A DNA stretch of 64,000 nt from Gordonia sp. KTR9 (GCF_000143885.2 NC_018581.1:1922001-1986000), one strand, 5' to 3'; numbered from the stretch's first letter, positions 53,943 to 63,482 are shown. Notes: generated by a model from the sequence alone, not told the origin. Numbers and translations: made by a program.

Positions 53943-56900
53943 ATGTTCGACAAGGTTCTGGTCGCCAACCGCGGCGAGATCGCCATCCGCGCGTTCCGCG
54001 CTGCCTACGAACTCGGTGCGCGCACGGTCGCGATCTTCCCGTACGAGGATCGCACTTCGGTGCACCGGCTGAAGGCCGACGAGTCCTATCAGATCGGGGT
54101 GCCGGGACATCCGGTGCGGGCGTATCTGTCGGTCGACGAGGTCGTCAGCGCGGCGGTTCGCTGTGGCGCGGACGCGATCTACCCCGGGTACGGGTTCCTG
54201 TCGGAGAACCAGGGTCTGGCCGCGGCGTGCGCGGAGGCAGGCATCACCTTCGTGGGTCCGAGCGCCGACATCCTGGAGATGACCGGTAACAAGGCGACCG
54301 CGGTGGCCGCGGCGAAGGCTGCGGGCATCCCCGTTCTCGCGAGTTCGGAGCCGTCGTCGGATCTCGACGAGTTGCTCGCCGCGGCCGAGGACATGCAGTT
54401 CCCGGTCTTCGTGAAGGCGGTCGCCGGTGGCGGCGGGCGTGGGATGCGTCGCGTCGACGAGCGCGCCGATCTCGCCGAGGCCATCGCCGCCGCGTCGCGC
54501 GAGGCCGAGGCCGCGTTCGGTGATGCGACGGTGTTCCTCGAGCAGGCGGTGGTCAACCCGCGGCACATCGAGGTCCAGATCCTCGCCGACACCTACGGCA
54601 ACGTCATCCACCTCTATGAACGCGACTGCAGTCTGCAGCGCCGCCACCAGAAGGTGATCGAGCTCGCGCCCGCGCCGAACCTCTCGGATGAATTGCGCGA
54701 GCGAATCTGCTCCGACGCAGTGGCTTTCGCCCGTTCCATCGGCTACTCGTGTGCGGGCACGGTGGAGTTCCTGCTCGACGAGCAGGGCCGGCACGTGTTC
54801 ATCGAGATGAATCCGCGCATCCAGGTCGAGCACACGGTCACCGAGGAGATCACCGACGTCGACCTCGTCAGCGCGCAGCTGCGCATCGCCTCGGGTGAGT
54901 CGCTGGCTGATCTGGGCCTGAGTCAGGACGTGATCGGCATCCGCGGAGCCGCCCTGCAGTGCCGCATCACCACCGAGGACCCCGCCAACGGCTTCCGGCC
55001 CGACGTCGGCCGGATCACGGCCTACCGCAGCCCGGGCGGCGCGGGTGTCCGGCTCGACGGCGGCGCCACCCTGGGTGCCGAGGTCAGTGGTCACTTCGAC
55101 TCGATGCTGGTCAAACTCACCTGTCGTGGAAGGGATTTCCCGACCGCGATGCGGCGCGCACGGCGCGCTGTGGCCGAGTTCCGCATCCGCGGCGTCGCGA
55201 CCAACATCCCGTTCCTGCAGGCGGTGCTCGACGACCCGGACTTCCGCGCCGGCCGCGTCACCACCTCGTTCATCGACGAACGTCCCGGCCTGCTGACCTC
55301 ACGCTCGTCGGCCGACCGCGGCACCAAGATCCTGTCGTACCTCGCCGATGTCACCGTCAACAAGCCGCACGGTGAGCGTCCGACGACGGTGTACCCGAGG
55401 GACAAGCTGCCCACCGTCGAGCGCTCGGTGCTGGCCTCGCCGCCGAACGGCTCACGGCAGCGGTTGCTGGAGCTCGGCCCGGAGGGGTTCGCCCGTGACC
55501 TGCGGGAGAACCCGCGTCTGGGCATCACCGACACGACGTTCCGTGATGCGCACCAGTCGCTGCTCGCGACGCGGGTGCGCACCAACGGGCTGCTCAACGT
55601 CGCGCCGTATGTGGCGGCGCTGACCCCCGAACTGCTCTCCGTCGAGTGCTGGGGCGGCGCGACCTACGATGTGGCACTGCGCTTCCTGAAGGAAGATCCG
55701 TGGGATCGCCTCGCGCAGTTGCGCGAAGCCATCCCCAACATCTGTCTGCAGATGCTGCTGCGCGGCGCCAACACCGTCGGGTACACGCCGTATCCCACGA
55801 AGGTGACGACCGCGTTCGTGTCCGAGGCGACCGACGTCGGCATCGACATCTTCCGCATCTTCGATGCGCTGAACAACATCGACGCGATGCGACCGGCGAT
55901 CGACGCGGTCCGCGAGACCGGCACGGCGGTGGCCGAGGTGGCGATGAGTTACACCGGCGATCTGTCGGATCCGGCCGAGGACCTCTACACGCTCGACTAC
56001 TACCTGCGGCTGGCCGAACAGATCGTGGAGGCGGGCGCCCACGTCCTGGCGATCAAGGACATGGCGGGTCTGCTGCGGGCACCCGCGGCGACCACCCTGG
56101 TCACGGCGCTGCGGCGGGAGTTCGATCTGCCGATCCATGTGCACACCCACGACACCCCCGGCGGGCAGCTCGCGACCTACATGGCCGCGTGGCAGGCCGG
56201 TGCCGACGCCGTCGACGGCGCCAGCGCCGCGTTGGCGGGCACCACCAGCCAGCCGCCGTTGTCGGCGATCGTGGCCGCGACCGCCCACACCGAGCGGGAC
56301 AGCGGGATCGACCTGGCGCGGGTGTGCGACCTCGAGCCGTACTGGGAGGCGCTGCGAAAGGTGTACTCGCCGTTCGAGTCCGGTCTTCCGGCGCCGACCG
56401 GCCGGGTCTACTCGCACGAGATCCCCGGCGGGCAGCTGTCGAACCTGCGGCAGCAGGCCATCTCCCTGGGCCTGGGCAACCGCTTCGAGGCCGTCGAGCA
56501 GGCCTACGCCGCAGCCGATTCGATGCTGGGTCGGCTGGTCAAGGTGACCCCGTCGTCGAAGGTCGTCGGTGACCTCGCGCTGGCCCTGGTGGGTCGCGGT
56601 ATCACCGCGTCGGACTTCGCCGCCGATCCGGCGTCCTACGACATCCCGGACTCGGTCATCGGCTTCCTGCGCGGCGAGCTGGGTGATCCGCCCGGCGGCT
56701 GGCCCGAACCGTTGCGCACCCTCGCGCTGCAGGGTCGGGCACCCGCCCCGGAGGTCACCGAACTCACCGCCGACGACGAGGCCATCCTCGACAAGCCGGG
56801 GCGCGACCGTCAGGTCCGGCTCAACCACCTGCTGTTCCCCGGTCCGGCAAAGGAATTCGAGGAGCACTACGAGGCCTACGGCGACACCTCGACGCTGTCG

Positions 56901-57332
56901 GCCAACCAGTTCTTCTACGGTCTGCGCTACGGCGAGGAACATCGGGTGGTGCTCGAACCGGGCGTGGACCTGCTCATCGGGCTCGAGGCGATCAGCGAAC
57001 CGGATGAGCAGGGCATGCGGACGGTCATGTGCGTCCTCAACGGCCAGTTGCGGCCCATCGCGGTGCGCGACCACTCGGTCGATTCGGCGGTCGCGTCGGC
57101 AGAGAAGGCCGACCGTTCCGACCCGCACCACATCGGCGCCCCGTTCGCCGGCGTCGTCTCCCTGTCGGTCGACGTCGGCGACGAGGTGGCCGTCGGCGCG
57201 ACGATCGGCACGATCGAGGCGATGAAGATGGAGGCGGCGATCACCGCGCCGGTCGCGGGCAAGGTGGCCAGACTCGCCGTCGGACAGGTCACCCAGGTCG
57301 CGCCGGGTGACCTGCTCATCGAGATCCGCTGA
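53943..57332 (+). CDS. pyc: Pyruvate carboxylase
   Basis: A complete 1129-residue biotin enzyme forming oxaloacetate from pyruvate and bicarbonate (anaplerosis). Domains: biotin carboxylase (1-450; KAVAGGGGRGMR ATP loop, EMNPRIQVEHTVTEE), carboxyltransferase (about 530-800; DTTFRDAHQS, WGGATYDVALRF), a PYC/OADA central domain, and the biotinyl domain with the biotinylation Lys in EAMKMEAA near the C-terminus. ATG 53943 follows AGAAAGAGAA. It has its own promoter and a strong terminator. Confidence 0.97.
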   Translation: MFDKVLVANRGEIAIRAFRAAYELGARTVAIFPYEDRTSVHRLKADESYQIGVPGHPVRAYLSVDEVVSAAVRCGADAIYPGYGFLSENQGLAAACAEAGITFVGPSADILEMTGNKATAVAAAKAAGIPVLASSEPSSDLDELLAAAEDMQFPVFVKAVAGGGGRGMRRVDERADLAEAIAAASREAEAAFGDATVFLEQAVVNPRHIEVQILADTYGNVIHLYERDCSLQRRHQKVIELAPAPNLSDELRERICSDAVAFARSIGYSCAGTVEFLLDEQGRHVFIEMNPRIQVEHTVTEEITDVDLVSAQLRIASGESLADLGLSQDVIGIRGAALQCRITTEDPANGFRPDVGRITAYRSPGGAGVRLDGGATLGAEVSGHFDSMLVKLTCRGRDFPTAMRRARRAVAEFRIRGVATNIPFLQAVLDDPDFRAGRVTTSFIDERPGLLTSRSSADRGTKILSYLADVTVNKPHGERPTTVYPRDKLPTVERSVLASPPNGSRQRLLELGPEGFARDLRENPRLGITDTTFRDAHQSLLATRVRTNGLLNVAPYVAALTPELLSVECWGGATYDVALRFLKEDPWDRLAQLREAIPNICLQMLLRGANTVGYTPYPTKVTTAFVSEATDVGIDIFRIFDALNNIDAMRPAIDAVRETGTAVAEVAMSYTGDLSDPAEDLYTLDYYLRLAEQIVEAGAHVLAIKDMAGLLRAPAATTLVTALRREFDLPIHVHTHDTPGGQLATYMAAWQAGADAVDGASAALAGTTSQPPLSAIVAATAHTERDSGIDLARVCDLEPYWEALRKVYSPFESGLPAPTGRVYSHEIPGGQLSNLRQQAISLGLGNRFEAVEQAYAAADSMLGRLVKVTPSSKVVGDLALALVGRGITASDFAADPASYDIPDSVIGFLRGELGDPPGGWPEPLRTLALQGRAPAPEVTELTADDEAILDKPGRDRQVRLNHLLFPGPAKEFEEHYEAYGDTSTLSANQFFYGLRYGEEHRVVLEPGVDLLIGLEAISEPDEQGMRTVMCVLNGQLRPIAVRDHSVDSAVASAEKADRSDPHHIGAPFAGVVSLSVDVGDEVAVGATIGTIEAMKMEAAITAPVAGKVARLAVGQVTQVAPGDLLIEIR

Positions 57333-57337
57333 TCCGA

Positions 57338-57365
57338 GGGCGGCGGGGCGAGCGCCCCGCCGCCC
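57338..57365. terminator. Terminator between pyc and the HIU hydrolase gene
   Basis: GGGCGGCGGGGC-GAGC-GCCCCGCCGCCC is a perfect 12-bp stem with a 4-nt loop in the 35-bp gap between convergent stop codons. Confidence 0.8.
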
Positions 57366-57367
57366 GG

Positions 57368-57694
57368 TCAGCTACCCCGGTAGGTCGAATAGGCGAAGGG
57401 GCTCAACAGGATCGGTACGTGGTGGTGACGTTCGGGGTCCTCGATCTCGAAGCAGATGTCGATTTCGGGATAGAAACCCTTGATGTCGTTGTCGGCGAAC
57501 CAGTTCCCGGTGTCGAAGACGAGGTGGTAGATCCCCGGGACGAGGGTCTCGGTGTTCACGCTGGTGATGCGACCGTCCGAATCGGTCGTGCCGGCGGACA
57601 ACTGCGTCCCCGACGCATCCTGGAGGGACACCTCGACACCGACGGCGGGTGCTCCCGACACCGCGTTCAGGACGTGCGTGGACAGTCCGGTCAT
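57368..57694 (-). CDS. 5-Hydroxyisourate hydrolase (transthyretin-like)
   Basis: A 108-residue protein that hydrolyses 5-hydroxyisourate to OHCU in urate degradation. The family N-motif is LSTHVLNAVSGAPA with the catalytic His, an Arg lies in DSDGRI, and HHHVPILLSPFAYSTYRGS is the C-terminal signature YRGS. ATG 57694 overlaps the stop of the OHCU decarboxylase gene (ATGA), so the two successive enzymes are co-translated. Confidence 0.95.
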   Translation of the reverse strand: MTGLSTHVLNAVSGAPAVGVEVSLQDASGTQLSAGTTDSDGRITSVNTETLVPGIYHLVFDTGNWFADNDIKGFYPEIDICFEIEDPERHHHVPILLSPFAYSTYRGS

Positions 57695-58209
57695 CTCGAA
57701 ACCCCTTGATCGTCGGCGTGTTCGTCGGCGTTGTGCTCGGTCGACAGCATACGGAGCAGGCGGGCGCGGTTGATCTTCGCCAGTTCCTCGCGCAGGACGC
57801 GCCGTTCGGTCGTGGCGTCATTGGTCATCCGCTGTTCGAGGATGGCCAGCAGTTCGTCGGCGGGCCGGCCGTTGGCGAAGACCAGGTACACGTGCCCGAA
57901 CCGCTCCTCGTAGGACGCGTTGCGCTCGCGCAGCTCGGCGAGCACCGACGCCGCAGCCCCGGCCACCCCCGACTGCTCCCGCGCCGACGAGGCGTTGTCC
58001 GGCCGGTCGCCGATCCGGGGGTGTCCGGCGAGCGCCTCGTCGACGTCGTCCTCCGAGATCTCGGCGAGGGCGTGGTCGGCGACGTCGAGCAGTGCCGGGA
58101 CATCGCGAAAGGGCCTGGCGCGGATCATGCGCTCGATCCAGGCCGTCGATGCGCAGCAGGAGCGCAGGGCGGACCGGGCCTGCGCGTCGTCCATCTCGTT
58201 GAGCAACAT
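57691..58209 (-). CDS. OHCU decarboxylase (2-oxo-4-hydroxy-4-carboxy-5-ureidoimidazoline decarboxylase)
   Basis: A 172-residue helical enzyme that makes S-allantoin from OHCU. The catalytic His is in LAGHPRIGDR, and SGVAGAA plus NASYEERFGHVYLVFANGR form the conserved core. ATG 58209 has TAGGCT 7 nt upstream (leaderless); ATG 58194 is a possible alternative. It forms an operon with the HIU hydrolase. Urate oxidase itself is not in the window. Confidence 0.93.
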   Translation of the reverse strand: MLLNEMDDAQARSALRSCCASTAWIERMIRARPFRDVPALLDVADHALAEISEDDVDEALAGHPRIGDRPDNASSAREQSGVAGAAASVLAELRERNASYEERFGHVYLVFANGRPADELLAILEQRMTNDATTERRVLREELAKINRARLLRMLSTEHNADEHADDQGVSR

Positions 58210-58216
58210 GGTGACC

Positions 58217-58222
58217 AGCCTA
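58217..58222 (-). promoter_or_regulatory. -10 box (TAGGCT) of the OHCU decarboxylase operon
   Basis: TAGGCT on the minus strand ends 7 nt before ATG 58209, in the 51-bp gap to the divergent MocA-like gene. Confidence 0.5.
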
Positions 58223-58260
58223 GGATCAGCGGGCGTGGTCGTCGCGTGGAAGATGGAGCG

Positions 58261-58848
58261 ATGAGCGACAGCACCGTGCCCTCGCGCGCGCATCGGTCGC
58301 CGGGTCAGGTGCTCGGTGCGGTGCTCGCCGCCGGCGCCGGAACCAGATACGGAATGCCGAAGATCCTCGCAGACGACGGAGAGTGGCTCGAGTGTGCGGT
58401 CGCGGCGTTGCGCGACGGTGGCTGCGCCGAGGTGGCGGTCGCGATGGGCGCCGCGGTCGTCGAGCCGCCCGCGGGCGCCGAGGCCCTGATCGTCGAGGAC
58501 TGGGCCGACGGGGTGGGCGCCTCGGTGTCGGCCGCCCTGCGGTGGGCGATCGCACGACCGGCCGCTGCGGGACTGGCAGTGCACGTGGTCGACACCCCCG
58601 ACACCGGCCCCGAGGTCACCCGACGGGTGCTCGACGCGGCGTCCGGTGATCGAGGCGTGCTCGCTCGAGCGGTCTTCGACGGTCGTCCCGGACACCCCGT
58701 GTACATCGGAGCCGACCATTTCGCGTCCGCGCTGCGCGTGATCGGCGGTGATGTGGGGGCTCAGGTCTATCTCCGCTCCCAGGCGGTGACCCCCGTCGAA
58801 TGCGGGGATCTGTCCACCGGTGAGGACATCGACGAGCGGTTCCGCTGA
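58261..58848 (+). CDS. MobA/MocA-like nucleotidyltransferase (Mo-cofactor cytidylyltransferase type)
   Basis: A 195-residue NTP-transferase with the N-terminal loop VLGAVLAAGAGTRYGMPK. This domain in MocA/MobA adds a nucleotide to molybdopterin; the cytosine form is used by many xanthine-dehydrogenase-family enzymes. HVVDTPDTGPEV and GRPGHPVYIG are the later conserved parts. The window encodes two such molybdenum hydroxylases, on either side of this gene, which supports a maturation role. It is divergent from the OHCU decarboxylase gene. Confidence 0.8.
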   Translation: MSDSTVPSRAHRSPGQVLGAVLAAGAGTRYGMPKILADDGEWLECAVAALRDGGCAEVAVAMGAAVVEPPAGAEALIVEDWADGVGASVSAALRWAIARPAAAGLAVHVVDTPDTGPEVTRRVLDAASGDRGVLARAVFDGRPGHPVYIGADHFASALRVIGGDVGAQVYLRSQAVTPVECGDLSTGEDIDERFR

Positions 58849-58975
58849 GGGCGGGCGTGCCCATTTCGAGACCTTCTCGTCGCCGTTCCGGTGCACGGTG
58901 ATCCCACGTGGGACAACCGTCCATGTCTAGGGTGCAGACATAGCCGGGTAACGGACCGCACTCTCCTCGAAGCGG

Positions 58976-59746
58976 GTGATCGCCGTGGCGCAGGATCGTC
59001 GTCGACGCCTCACCGCGATCATCGCCGCGCTCGTCGTGGGAGGCGGACTCGCCGCGTGCGCGACCGGTCCCGACGCCGCCGATCCGAACCCCGTCTCACG
59101 GTTCGTCGAGGATTCGCATCTGCCGCCCGGATTCGACACCACTTTCCGCTGGACCGCCACCGGGGTCCTCGACCCGCAGTCCGCCGAGGGCACCTTCGTC
59201 CGCGCCTTCACCGAGTCCTTCGAACTCGCCAACGCCGGTCGGTCGGCCCGGTGGGGGTACCCCGGTTTCGCCGAGGCCGCGCCGTCGAACATCGACCAGA
59301 TGGTGACGGCGTACCCCGCGGACGTGTCGGCGTCGGAGCGCGAGGTCGGCACGGCCTTCTACCGCGCTCTGCGCCGCGTCGACGACAACGGGTGGGCGCG
59401 AATCGTACTGTGCCGCCATGGATATCGGTCCGTGCAGCGAGACGGCGCCTGGACCGTCGGCTTCGACACCCCGCGACCGGTCGAGATCGACATCCGACGG
59501 GTGGGGCACGATCCCGCGGTCGCGTCGCGCGGCGGCGAACGAACCCCGGGGTCCGATGTGTTCGGCGGGTGGTTCACCTCCCGCTACGACTTCGCGGCGC
59601 TGTATCCGACCCCGACAGCCGACCAGAAAGCGTGTGCGGCAATGACTCCGGCGGGAATGCCGCGCTGGCTGCCGATGGCCGACGCCGAGCCGTGGCCGTC
59701 GCTGTCGCCGTCGCCGGGGTGGTCCAGCTACCCCGGTGCGGCTTGA
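58976..59746 (+). CDS. Putative lipoprotein of unknown function
   Basis: A 256-residue protein with a lipoprotein signal: Arg-rich start, hydrophobic helix, and lipobox LAAC (acylated Cys near residue 28). The mature part has no family I can name; it contains RWGYPGFAEAAP, Cys residues in IVLCRHGYRS and QKACAAM, and a Pro/Ser-rich end. GTG 58976 or GTG 58985 could be the start. TAGGGT at 58928-58933 is a candidate -10, giving a short leader. It converges on the PaoABC-type operon. Confidence 0.72.
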   Translation: MIAVAQDRRRRLTAIIAALVVGGGLAACATGPDAADPNPVSRFVEDSHLPPGFDTTFRWTATGVLDPQSAEGTFVRAFTESFELANAGRSARWGYPGFAEAAPSNIDQMVTAYPADVSASEREVGTAFYRALRRVDDNGWARIVLCRHGYRSVQRDGAWTVGFDTPRPVEIDIRRVGHDPAVASRGGERTPGSDVFGGWFTSRYDFAALYPTPTADQKACAAMTPAGMPRWLPMADAEPWPSLSPSPGWSSYPGAA

Positions 59747-59784
59747 ACCTCGACCGGAGACCCCGTGCCCACTGGTCGGGGTAC

Positions 59785-61890
59785 CTACTGGTCGGGCAGC
59801 CCGTCGAGCAGGTCGTCGAGGTGGACCGGCAGGTCGCGGACCCGGACTCCGGTGGCGTTGTGGATCGCGTTGACCACTGCCGCGGCGCTGCCCACGATGC
59901 CGATCTCACCTGCGCCGCGTGAGCCCATCGGAGTGGCGTGCTCGTCGCGGTCGTCGAGACAGATCGCGTCGACGTCGGCGATGTCGGCGTGTACGGGGAT
60001 GTGGTACTCGGCGAGATCCTGCGTGACCACGTGCCCGAAGCGGTGATCGCGAACGCTTTCCTCGTGCAACGCCATCGAGATGCCGAAGGTCATGCCGCCG
60101 ATCAGCTGTGAGCGGACGGTGCGCGGATTGATGGCACGCCCGATGGAGAACACCCCGAGCATGCGCGGGATCCTGATCTCGCCGGTGTCCACGTCGACGC
60201 GGACCTCCACGAAGTGCGCGCCGAACGAGGCCACCGTGAACTTCTCGAGGTCGGGGTTGTCCGCGGCCTCGGCGCTCAGCTCCGCGCCCTCGGGCGGATC
60301 GTCGCCGAATCGCGCGCGGAACTGATGCGCGGCGGTGACGATCGCCGATCCCCACGACGAGGTGCCCGACGAGCCGCCGGCGACGGTGGCGCTCGGGAGT
60401 GCACTGTCGCCGATCTCGATGTCGACCACGTCGGTGGAGACCCCGAGCGCGTCGGCGGCGATGAGCAGCAGGGTCGTCCACGCACCGGTCCCGATGTCGG
60501 TGGCGGCGATCCGCACCGAGTAGCGACCACCGCGATGTGCGATCGAGGCCTCGTTGCCCGGTTGCACCATGTGCGGGTAGGTCGACGATGCGACGCCCAG
60601 GCCGATGAGGTGGCGACCGTCGCGTAGTGAGCCGGGCTCGGCGGCACGGCGGTCCCAGCCGAATCTGGCGGCGCCCTCGCGGAGACAGTCGAGCAACCGC
60701 CTCGACGACCACGGGTTACCCGTCTCGGGGTCCTCCGACGGTTCGTTGCGCACACGCAGCTCGATCGGGTCGATACCGGTTGCGTGCGCGAGTTCGTCCA
60801 TCGCCACCTCGCCGGCGAACATCCCCGGCGCCTCACCGGGCGCGCGCATCCAGAAGGGGACCGGCACGTCGAGCGGGACGACATGGTGGTCGGTCCGGCG
60901 GTTCTCGGCGGCGTACATCGAACGCGACGTGACCGCGGCCTGTTCGGCGAACTCCTTGGCATGTGCGCTGTGCGTGTGCGCTTCATGTACCAGGGCGATG
61001 AGGTGGCCCGTGCGGTCCGCGGCGAGCCGGAGCCGCGACCGCGTGGGCGCGCGGTGTCCGACGTAGACGAACATGTGCTGTCGGGTGACGGCGAACTTCA
61101 CCGGACGCCCGGGCAGGCTCATCGCCGCGAAGGCGGCCAGCACGTCGTGGGAATGGGGGGAGCCCTTGGAGCCGAAACCGCCGCCGACGTGCGGCGCGAC
61201 GACCCTCATCTGCTCGGGCTCGAGTCCGAGGACCGGCGCCAGCGTGGACACCACGCCCTGTGTCGACTGGGTCGAGTCGTACAGCGTCAAGGTCGAGTCG
61301 GCGGGCTGCCACGTCGCCACCACGGTGTGGGGCTCCATCGGGTTGTTGTGCTCTTCCGGCGTCGAGTACCACTCGTCGATCGTGACGAGGTCGGTGTGTG
61401 CCGGGTCCCCTGCCGCCCGGTCCAGGATTCGGTCGGGGTCGCCGTCCAGCGAGGTCGGCTCGAATCCGCCGTTGACCTGTTCGGGCCGGTAGCTGCCGGG
61501 GTGATCGACGCGGAACTCGGTGTCGTGGTCGTCCTCGTCGTAGGTCACGGTCACAGCCGCCGCGGCCTCCCGGGCCGTCTCGGGACTCTCCGCGACGACG
61601 GCGCCGATCAGCTGACCGCGGTAGGCGATCTCCGGCGACTGCAGGATCGTGAGGTCGCCGTTGGACGTGTCCGCGAGTCGAGGCGCGTTCTCGTGGGTGA
61701 GGACGAGTAGGACACCGGACGTGGATTCGGCTGCGGCGGTGTCGAATCCGGTCACCCGGCCGCGCGCGACGGTGGCGGTGACAGGCCACAGGTACACCGC
61801 GTCGGTGAGGTGCTCGTACGCGTAGGGCGCCGTGCCGCGGACCTTGTCGGCGCCGTCGATCCGTGCATGGGAGGTGCCGATGGCGGTCAT
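59785..61890 (-). CDS. Molybdenum-cofactor subunit of a PaoC/YagR-type aldehyde oxidoreductase
   Basis: A 701-residue Mo-binding subunit of the xanthine oxidase family. It has HVGGGFGSKGSPHSHD (cofactor/Gln region), MRAPGEAPGMFAGEVAMDEL, GGSSGTSSWGSAI, and the active-site Glu in GSRGAGEIGIVG. It pairs with the two following genes as in E. coli PaoABC (YagTSR), which oxidises aromatic and other aldehydes. ATG 61890 overlaps the stop of the FAD-subunit gene. The true substrate is unknown. Confidence 0.88.
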   Translation of the reverse strand: MTAIGTSHARIDGADKVRGTAPYAYEHLTDAVYLWPVTATVARGRVTGFDTAAAESTSGVLLVLTHENAPRLADTSNGDLTILQSPEIAYRGQLIGAVVAESPETAREAAAAVTVTYDEDDHDTEFRVDHPGSYRPEQVNGGFEPTSLDGDPDRILDRAAGDPAHTDLVTIDEWYSTPEEHNNPMEPHTVVATWQPADSTLTLYDSTQSTQGVVSTLAPVLGLEPEQMRVVAPHVGGGFGSKGSPHSHDVLAAFAAMSLPGRPVKFAVTRQHMFVYVGHRAPTRSRLRLAADRTGHLIALVHEAHTHSAHAKEFAEQAAVTSRSMYAAENRRTDHHVVPLDVPVPFWMRAPGEAPGMFAGEVAMDELAHATGIDPIELRVRNEPSEDPETGNPWSSRRLLDCLREGAARFGWDRRAAEPGSLRDGRHLIGLGVASSTYPHMVQPGNEASIAHRGGRYSVRIAATDIGTGAWTTLLLIAADALGVSTDVVDIEIGDSALPSATVAGGSSGTSSWGSAIVTAAHQFRARFGDDPPEGAELSAEAADNPDLEKFTVASFGAHFVEVRVDVDTGEIRIPRMLGVFSIGRAINPRTVRSQLIGGMTFGISMALHEESVRDHRFGHVVTQDLAEYHIPVHADIADVDAICLDDRDEHATPMGSRGAGEIGIVGSAAAVVNAIHNATGVRVRDLPVHLDDLLDGLPDQ

Positions 61891-62870
61891 CGGGTGCTCA
61901 GCTCCCGCAGGGTGGCGATCAGGGTGCGACGGGCCAGGGGCACCTTGAACTCGTTTCCGTCCAGTGTGCGCGCGTCGCCGAGTTCGGCGTCGGCTGCCGC
62001 GGCGAACAGTTCGGGTGACGGGCGCTGCCCGCGCACCACGGCTTCGGCGCGTTCGGCCCGCCAGGGCTTGTGTGCGACGCCGCCGAGCGCGATCCGAGCG
62101 TCGCCGATCACGTCGCCGTCCATCGTCACCTCGGCCCCGACGGACACCAGGGCGAACGCATAGGAGGCGCGGTCGCGGACCTTGCGGTAGGTCGACGACG
62201 AGTCGGGCGGCGGAGGCGGCACGTCGACGGCCACGATGACGTCGTGTGGCTCGAGCACCGTGTCGCGTTCGGGGTGTTCGCCCGGCAGGCGGTAGAAGTC
62301 CCGGATGTCCACCTCGCGCTCCCCGTCGGGACCCTGCACCACGACGCGCGCGTCGAGGACGGTGAGGGCCACCGCCATGTCCGACGGGTGGGTCGCCACG
62401 CAGGCGTCCGACGCGCCCAGGACGGCGTGGTACCGCGTGTAACCGCCGATGGCCGAGCATCCCGAACCCGGCGTCCGCTTGTTGCAGGGTGTCGTGACGT
62501 CCTGGAAGTACACGCACCGCGTGCGCTGCAGCAGATTGCCCGCGTTCGTCGCGAGATTGCGCAGTTGCGGAGATGCGCCCGAGAGCAGCGCGCGTGCCAA
62601 CACGGGATAGCGACGTCGGACCAGGGGGTGGGCGGCGGTGTCGGCATTGCGGGCGGTGCCGCCCAGCCGCAGCGAGCCGTCCGGTCTCTCGGTGATGTCG
62701 TCGAGTGGAAGGCGCGAGATGTCGAGCAGCGCAGTCGGATCGGCGATCCCTAGCTTCATGTGATCGACGAGGTTGGTGCCCCCGGCGATCAGTTTCGCGC
62801 CGTCGTGGTCGCGCAGGAACTCCACGGCGCCGGCCACATCGGTCGCCCGGTCGTAGGTGAACGGGATCAT
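61887..62870 (-). CDS. FAD/[4Fe-4S] subunit of the same oxidoreductase (PaoB/YagS type)
   Basis: A 327-residue CoxM-family flavin subunit (KLIAGGTNLVDHMK; ATNAGNLLQRTRC). Unlike ordinary CoxM proteins it has the four extra cysteines of the PaoB/YagS class (TRCVYF, TPCNKR, GSGCSAI, DACVATHPSD), which bind an additional [4Fe-4S] cluster in E. coli PaoB. ATG 62870 overlaps the upstream stop (ATGA), so all three subunits are coupled. Confidence 0.9.
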   Translation of the reverse strand: MIPFTYDRATDVAGAVEFLRDHDGAKLIAGGTNLVDHMKLGIADPTALLDISRLPLDDITERPDGSLRLGGTARNADTAAHPLVRRRYPVLARALLSGASPQLRNLATNAGNLLQRTRCVYFQDVTTPCNKRTPGSGCSAIGGYTRYHAVLGASDACVATHPSDMAVALTVLDARVVVQGPDGEREVDIRDFYRLPGEHPERDTVLEPHDVIVAVDVPPPPPDSSSTYRKVRDRASYAFALVSVGAEVTMDGDVIGDARIALGGVAHKPWRAERAEAVVRGQRPSPELFAAAADAELGDARTLDGNEFKVPLARRTLIATLRELSTR

Positions 62871-63406
62871 CGATCGACCACCTGTCGGATCGCGGCGAGG
62901 ATGTTGGGGTAGGCAGCGCACCGGCAGAGGTTGCCGCTCATCCGTTCTCGGATCTCGTCGTCGGCCAGCCTGTCGGCGCCCTCGGTCGGCGGGCTCGCAT
63001 CCCCGGCGGACGGGTCGAGGTCCTCGGTGACGTGGCTCGGGTACCCCTGCTTCGCCTCGTCGAGCATGCCGATAGCCGAGCACAACTGACCGGGGGTGCA
63101 GTATCCGCACTGGAAGGCGTCTTCGTCGATGAACGCCTGCTGCATCTCGTGCAGGTCGTCGCCCTCACCCAGCCCCTCGGCGGTCACGATCTCACTGCCC
63201 TCGTAGGCCACCGCGAACGACAGGCAGCTGACGATCCGACGACCGTCGACCAGGACGGTGCAGGATCCGCACTGCCCGTGATCGCATCCCTTCTTCGGGG
63301 AGAAGATCCCGAGCCGGTCGCGCAGGCCGTCGAGCAGGGTCGTGCGCGTGTCCACGACGACGTCGTGATCGGCACCGTTCACGGACAGCGAGATTCTGGC
63401 TTCCAC
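62867..63406 (-). CDS. [2Fe-2S] subunit of the same oxidoreductase (CoxS/PaoA type)
   Basis: A 179-residue ferredoxin-like subunit with the ligand sets CDHGQCGSCTVLVDG, then CGYCTPGQ and CRCAAY. GTG 63406 is chosen because homology begins immediately (ARISLSVNG) and longer starts would overlap the divergent ndh. The longer frame has no Tat signal, unlike E. coli PaoA, so a cytosolic enzyme is likely. It is the first gene of the three-gene operon. Confidence 0.85.
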   Translation of the reverse strand: MEARISLSVNGADHDVVVDTRTTLLDGLRDRLGIFSPKKGCDHGQCGSCTVLVDGRRIVSCLSFAVAYEGSEIVTAEGLGEGDDLHEMQQAFIDEDAFQCGYCTPGQLCSAIGMLDEAKQGYPSHVTEDLDPSAGDASPPTEGADRLADDEIRERMSGNLCRCAAYPNILAAIRQVVDR

Positions 63407-63482
63407 ATCGCGGGGCGTACCCGACGGCCCGGGCGGTAAACACTCGCCGCAGATGCGTTGGATCTCTGGAAGAATCGGCGCA

